A stretch of 16,371 bases of DNA. It comes from Gp1-AA122 sp035631655 (lineage in GTDB: Bacteria; Acidobacteriota; Terriglobia; Terriglobales; Acidobacteriaceae). A program made the position numbers and the translations under genes. The notes below the pieces were generated by a model that saw only the letters and a program-made list of their open reading frames with translations, made no database searches and had not been told where the DNA came from. Positions 14,649 through 16,371 of the stretch are shown piece after piece; position 1 is the first letter of the stretch, and every line of letters begins with the position of its first letter. The DNA lies in contig DASQIH010000308.1 in the NCBI GenBank assembly GCA_035631655.1, forward strand, positions 1 through 16,371. Reading direction: 5' to 3'.

Positions 14649-15860
14649 TTAATGAATGCCGCTTGAACCCAGGCTGAAAATCGGGAGGTACAGAGAAGCC
14701 AGCACGCCGCCCACGAATACGGCCATCACGATAAGGATGGCGGGTTCGATCAGCGCCATCAATGCACCCAGCGCGGTCTGGACGTCCTCCTCGTAGAACT
14801 CGGCCACGGAGGTGAGCATGGCAGGCAAAGCGCCTGTCGACTCCCCTACTTCGATCATCTCCACCGCCAGATCGGGAAAGATGTTTTCATCCTCCAGGCT
14901 CTTGGACAGAGTTCGACCCTCGCGCACGCTGACCGTGGCATCGGAAATGCCATTGACGATCTTGTAGCTGGTCATGGAAGTACCCGCGGTTTCCAGAGAC
15001 GGAACCAGGGGTAAGCCTCCCTGCAGCAGCGTTGCCAAAGTCCGTGAAAACGTCGCCACCTGCTGTTTCAACACGATCTGCCCAATTAAAGGCAAACTCA
15101 GCACAAATCGATCTATGTGCGCGGCTCCTCGATCGGTGTTTTTCCAGCGCCACAGAAGGAAGACCAACACGATCAGCGCAACTACCACCAAGAGAATGTA
15201 CTTTCGCGCAAATGTTCCTACCGACAGCATGAATACCGTGATCGACGGCAGTTGAGCGTTCAAACTGGAAAACAATTCTGCGAACTGCGGCACCACGTAA
15301 GTGACCAGGAACGTCAACATGATGATGACGACCGTGATCAGCAACGCCGGGTATACCAGCGACACCGCCAGCTTCTTTCGAAATGACGCCGTCATTCGCT
15401 GGAAGGCAATGTAACGGGCCAGCACTTCCTCGATGTTGCCGCTCTTCTCGCCGGCCAGCAGGGTCGTGGTGTACAGCTTGGGAAACGCGCCTTGAGCCGC
15501 GAATGCGTCCGATAGCGCTTCACCACTCTTGACCCGGTCGCGCACATTGTCCAGCAGGGTACGCAGTGAGGGATTGCGCTGGCGTTTGATGAGCAGGTCG
15601 AGCGAATTCAGGACCGGCAACCCAGCATGGATCAGGGTTAGAAACTGCTGGTTGAAGATGATGAAGTCACTTTGCTTGACCTTGCGGCGCCGGCCGAGGG
15701 ACAGTTCGCCCCCGGCGAACATACCCCGGGGCTTGACCGAATACACCAGGTAACCCTGCTGTACGTAGCGGTCGCGCACCTCAGATTCGGAGTAGCCGTG
15801 CTCGACCTGCTGCATTGTGCGGCCGCGGTCGTCGGCCATTTTAATTACAAATTCGGCCAT
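14649..15860 (-). CDS. pilC: type IV pilus inner-membrane platform protein (PilC / GspF family)
   Basis: The protein is 403 residues from the ATG at 15858-15860, which begins MAEFVIKMADDRGRTMQQVE, the normal start of this family, with AGAGG just upstream. A GTG ten codons earlier would give 413 residues but has poor support. It contains two GspF domains, each with a cytoplasmic helical bundle and membrane segments. The first has FNQQFLTLIHAGLPVLNSLD and GEKSGNIEEVLARY. The second has FSRTLATLLQGGLPLVPSLE and IEVGESTGALPAML. The membrane stretches are LAVSLVYPALLITVVIIMLT (with more beyond), ILLVVVALIVLVFLLW, and the C-terminal ILIVMAVFVGGVLASLYLPI. PilC forms the inner-membrane platform on which the PilB motor turns to extract and assemble pilins. 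Confidence 0.92.
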   Translation of the reverse strand: MAEFVIKMADDRGRTMQQVEHGYSESEVRDRYVQQGYLVYSVKPRGMFAGGELSLGRRRKVKQSDFIIFNQQFLTLIHAGLPVLNSLDLLIKRQRNPSLRTLLDNVRDRVKSGEALSDAFAAQGAFPKLYTTTLLAGEKSGNIEEVLARYIAFQRMTASFRKKLAVSLVYPALLITVVIIMLTFLVTYVVPQFAELFSSLNAQLPSITVFMLSVGTFARKYILLVVVALIVLVFLLWRWKNTDRGAAHIDRFVLSLPLIGQIVLKQQVATFSRTLATLLQGGLPLVPSLETAGTSMTSYKIVNGISDATVSVREGRTLSKSLEDENIFPDLAVEMIEVGESTGALPAMLTSVAEFYEEDVQTALGALMALIEPAILIVMAVFVGGVLASLYLPIFSLGSSGIH

Positions 15861-16022
15861 GCCCTCTGCTTGGGACCCGTTCTGCCCCACCCCAGTCTAT
15901 CATTGTGTTTTGCCCTAGTGTGAAGCCTAATGTTCGTAGATCCAATGGCTTGCGCTATCTGGAGTGCTACCCCTTCCGGGTACTCGACCGGTTGGCTGGG
16001 ACCAGGTCCAAGTGCAACTTCA

Positions 16023-16063
16023 GCAATAGCATAGCCAGCCTGGGTCCGCCTTACCGCTATTGC
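16023..16063. repeat. 8-bp inverted repeat at the end of lolA
   Basis: GCAATAGC (16023-16030) and GCTATTGC (16056-16063) are perfectly complementary around a 25-base loop. One arm covers the lolA stop codon. No T tract follows on the minus strand, so a terminator role is doubtful. It could slow or process the mRNA between lolA and pilC. Confidence 0.3.
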
Positions 16064-16371
16064 CCAAGGTCGCTTTCGATCGTTTCCACCCCAGGGGGCG
16101 GGGTGAAATGGAAGCGCTCATCCGACATTACGACGTTTTCCTTCTGCCGGCTGAAGCGGTACTCGGTCACCGACCCATCCACTCCTTCTAACACGATACG
16201 GGCGATGCGGTGATCGGGTTCGATCTCAAGAATCACCTGGCTGACCTGGTCCTCCATCCCGTTCGGAACCCCACGGAGCACTACGTTACCGGCGGCTAAG
16301 GGGGTTACATCTGGCGCCAACGATAATCCGCGCAACTCCTTTTCCAGTTTTGTCTTCCCGAGCAGGAAACC
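16057..16371 (-). CDS. lolA: C-terminal part of a LolA-like lipoprotein carrier, cut by the window edge
   Basis: The minus-strand frame is open to the right edge, giving about 104 residues starting GFLLGKTKLEKELRGL. The FLLGK segment, the block LEIEPDHRIARIVLEGVDGS followed by VTEYRFSRQKENV, and the ending FHFTPPPGVETIESDLGQ are the C-terminal signature of LolA (outer-membrane lipoprotein carrier). LolA ferries lipoproteins across the periplasm from LolCDE to LolB. The start and signal peptide are outside the window. The gene lies upstream of pilC with a gap of nearly 200 bp, on the same strand. Whether it belongs to the pilus transcript is open. Confidence 0.82.
   Translation of the reverse strand, partial: GFLLGKTKLEKELRGLSLAPDVTPLAAGNVVLRGVPNGMEDQVSQVILEIEPDHRIARIVLEGVDGSVTEYRFSRQKENVVMSDERFHFTPPPGVETIESDLGQ

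Overview
The window looks like chromosomal DNA of a GC-rich, diderm, probably soil-type bacterium. The most likely source is an Acidobacteriota (Terriglobia-like) genome. This is an inference from the GC-rich base composition, a type IV pilus/type II secretion-like cluster preceded by lolA, a LysR-controlled isocitrate lyase, and small membrane proteins I cannot assign. No rRNA or other decisive phylogenetic marker is present, so the phylum is tentative.

Layout from left to right. (1) Bases 2-232 are the 3' end of an ISKra4-type transposase, cut by the window edge. A strong hairpin (285-319) and a secreted parallel beta-helix protein (387-1544) follow. (2) Isocitrate lyase (aceA, minus strand, 1767-3164) is transcribed away from a LysR-type regulator (plus strand, 3370-4311). 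Their shared gap holds a good sigma70-like promoter for aceA and paired TATC/GATA inverted repeats where the regulator could bind. A perfect stem-loop with a U tract ends aceA. (3) A large MscS-type channel (minus strand) overlaps the LysR gene tail-to-tail by 4 bp. (4) A small one-TM protein, a 343-bp stretch without a convincing gene, a geranylgeranyl-reductase-like FAD enzyme and a two-TM small protein follow, all on the minus strand. (5) A stand-alone A-type Fe-S carrier (plus strand, 8974-9345) has an extended -10 promoter and a terminator.

(6) From 16371 down to 9424 the minus strand carries a pilus/secretion block in the order lolA (partial), pilC, pilB, pilM, pilN, pilO, pilP-like, pseudopilin. 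From pilB to the pseudopilin the genes are separated by 5 bp or less, or overlap by 1 bp, so they almost certainly form one translationally coupled operon. PilB would be the assembly ATPase and PilC the inner-membrane platform. PilM/N/O/P would be the cytoplasm-to-periplasm alignment complex. The last gene encodes an atypical pseudopilin. No secretin (PilQ/GspD), retraction ATPase (PilT), prepilin peptidase or canonical major pilin lies in the window, so the outer-membrane exit must be encoded elsewhere.

I do not see a clearly new defence or metabolic system. The points most worth checking are the odd terminal pseudopilin (no Glu at +5, Ser-rich insert, polyproline tail) in the place where pilQ often lies, the aceA-lysR control region, the C-terminal extension of isocitrate lyase, and the MscS protein with a roughly 330-residue N-terminal coiled-coil domain.
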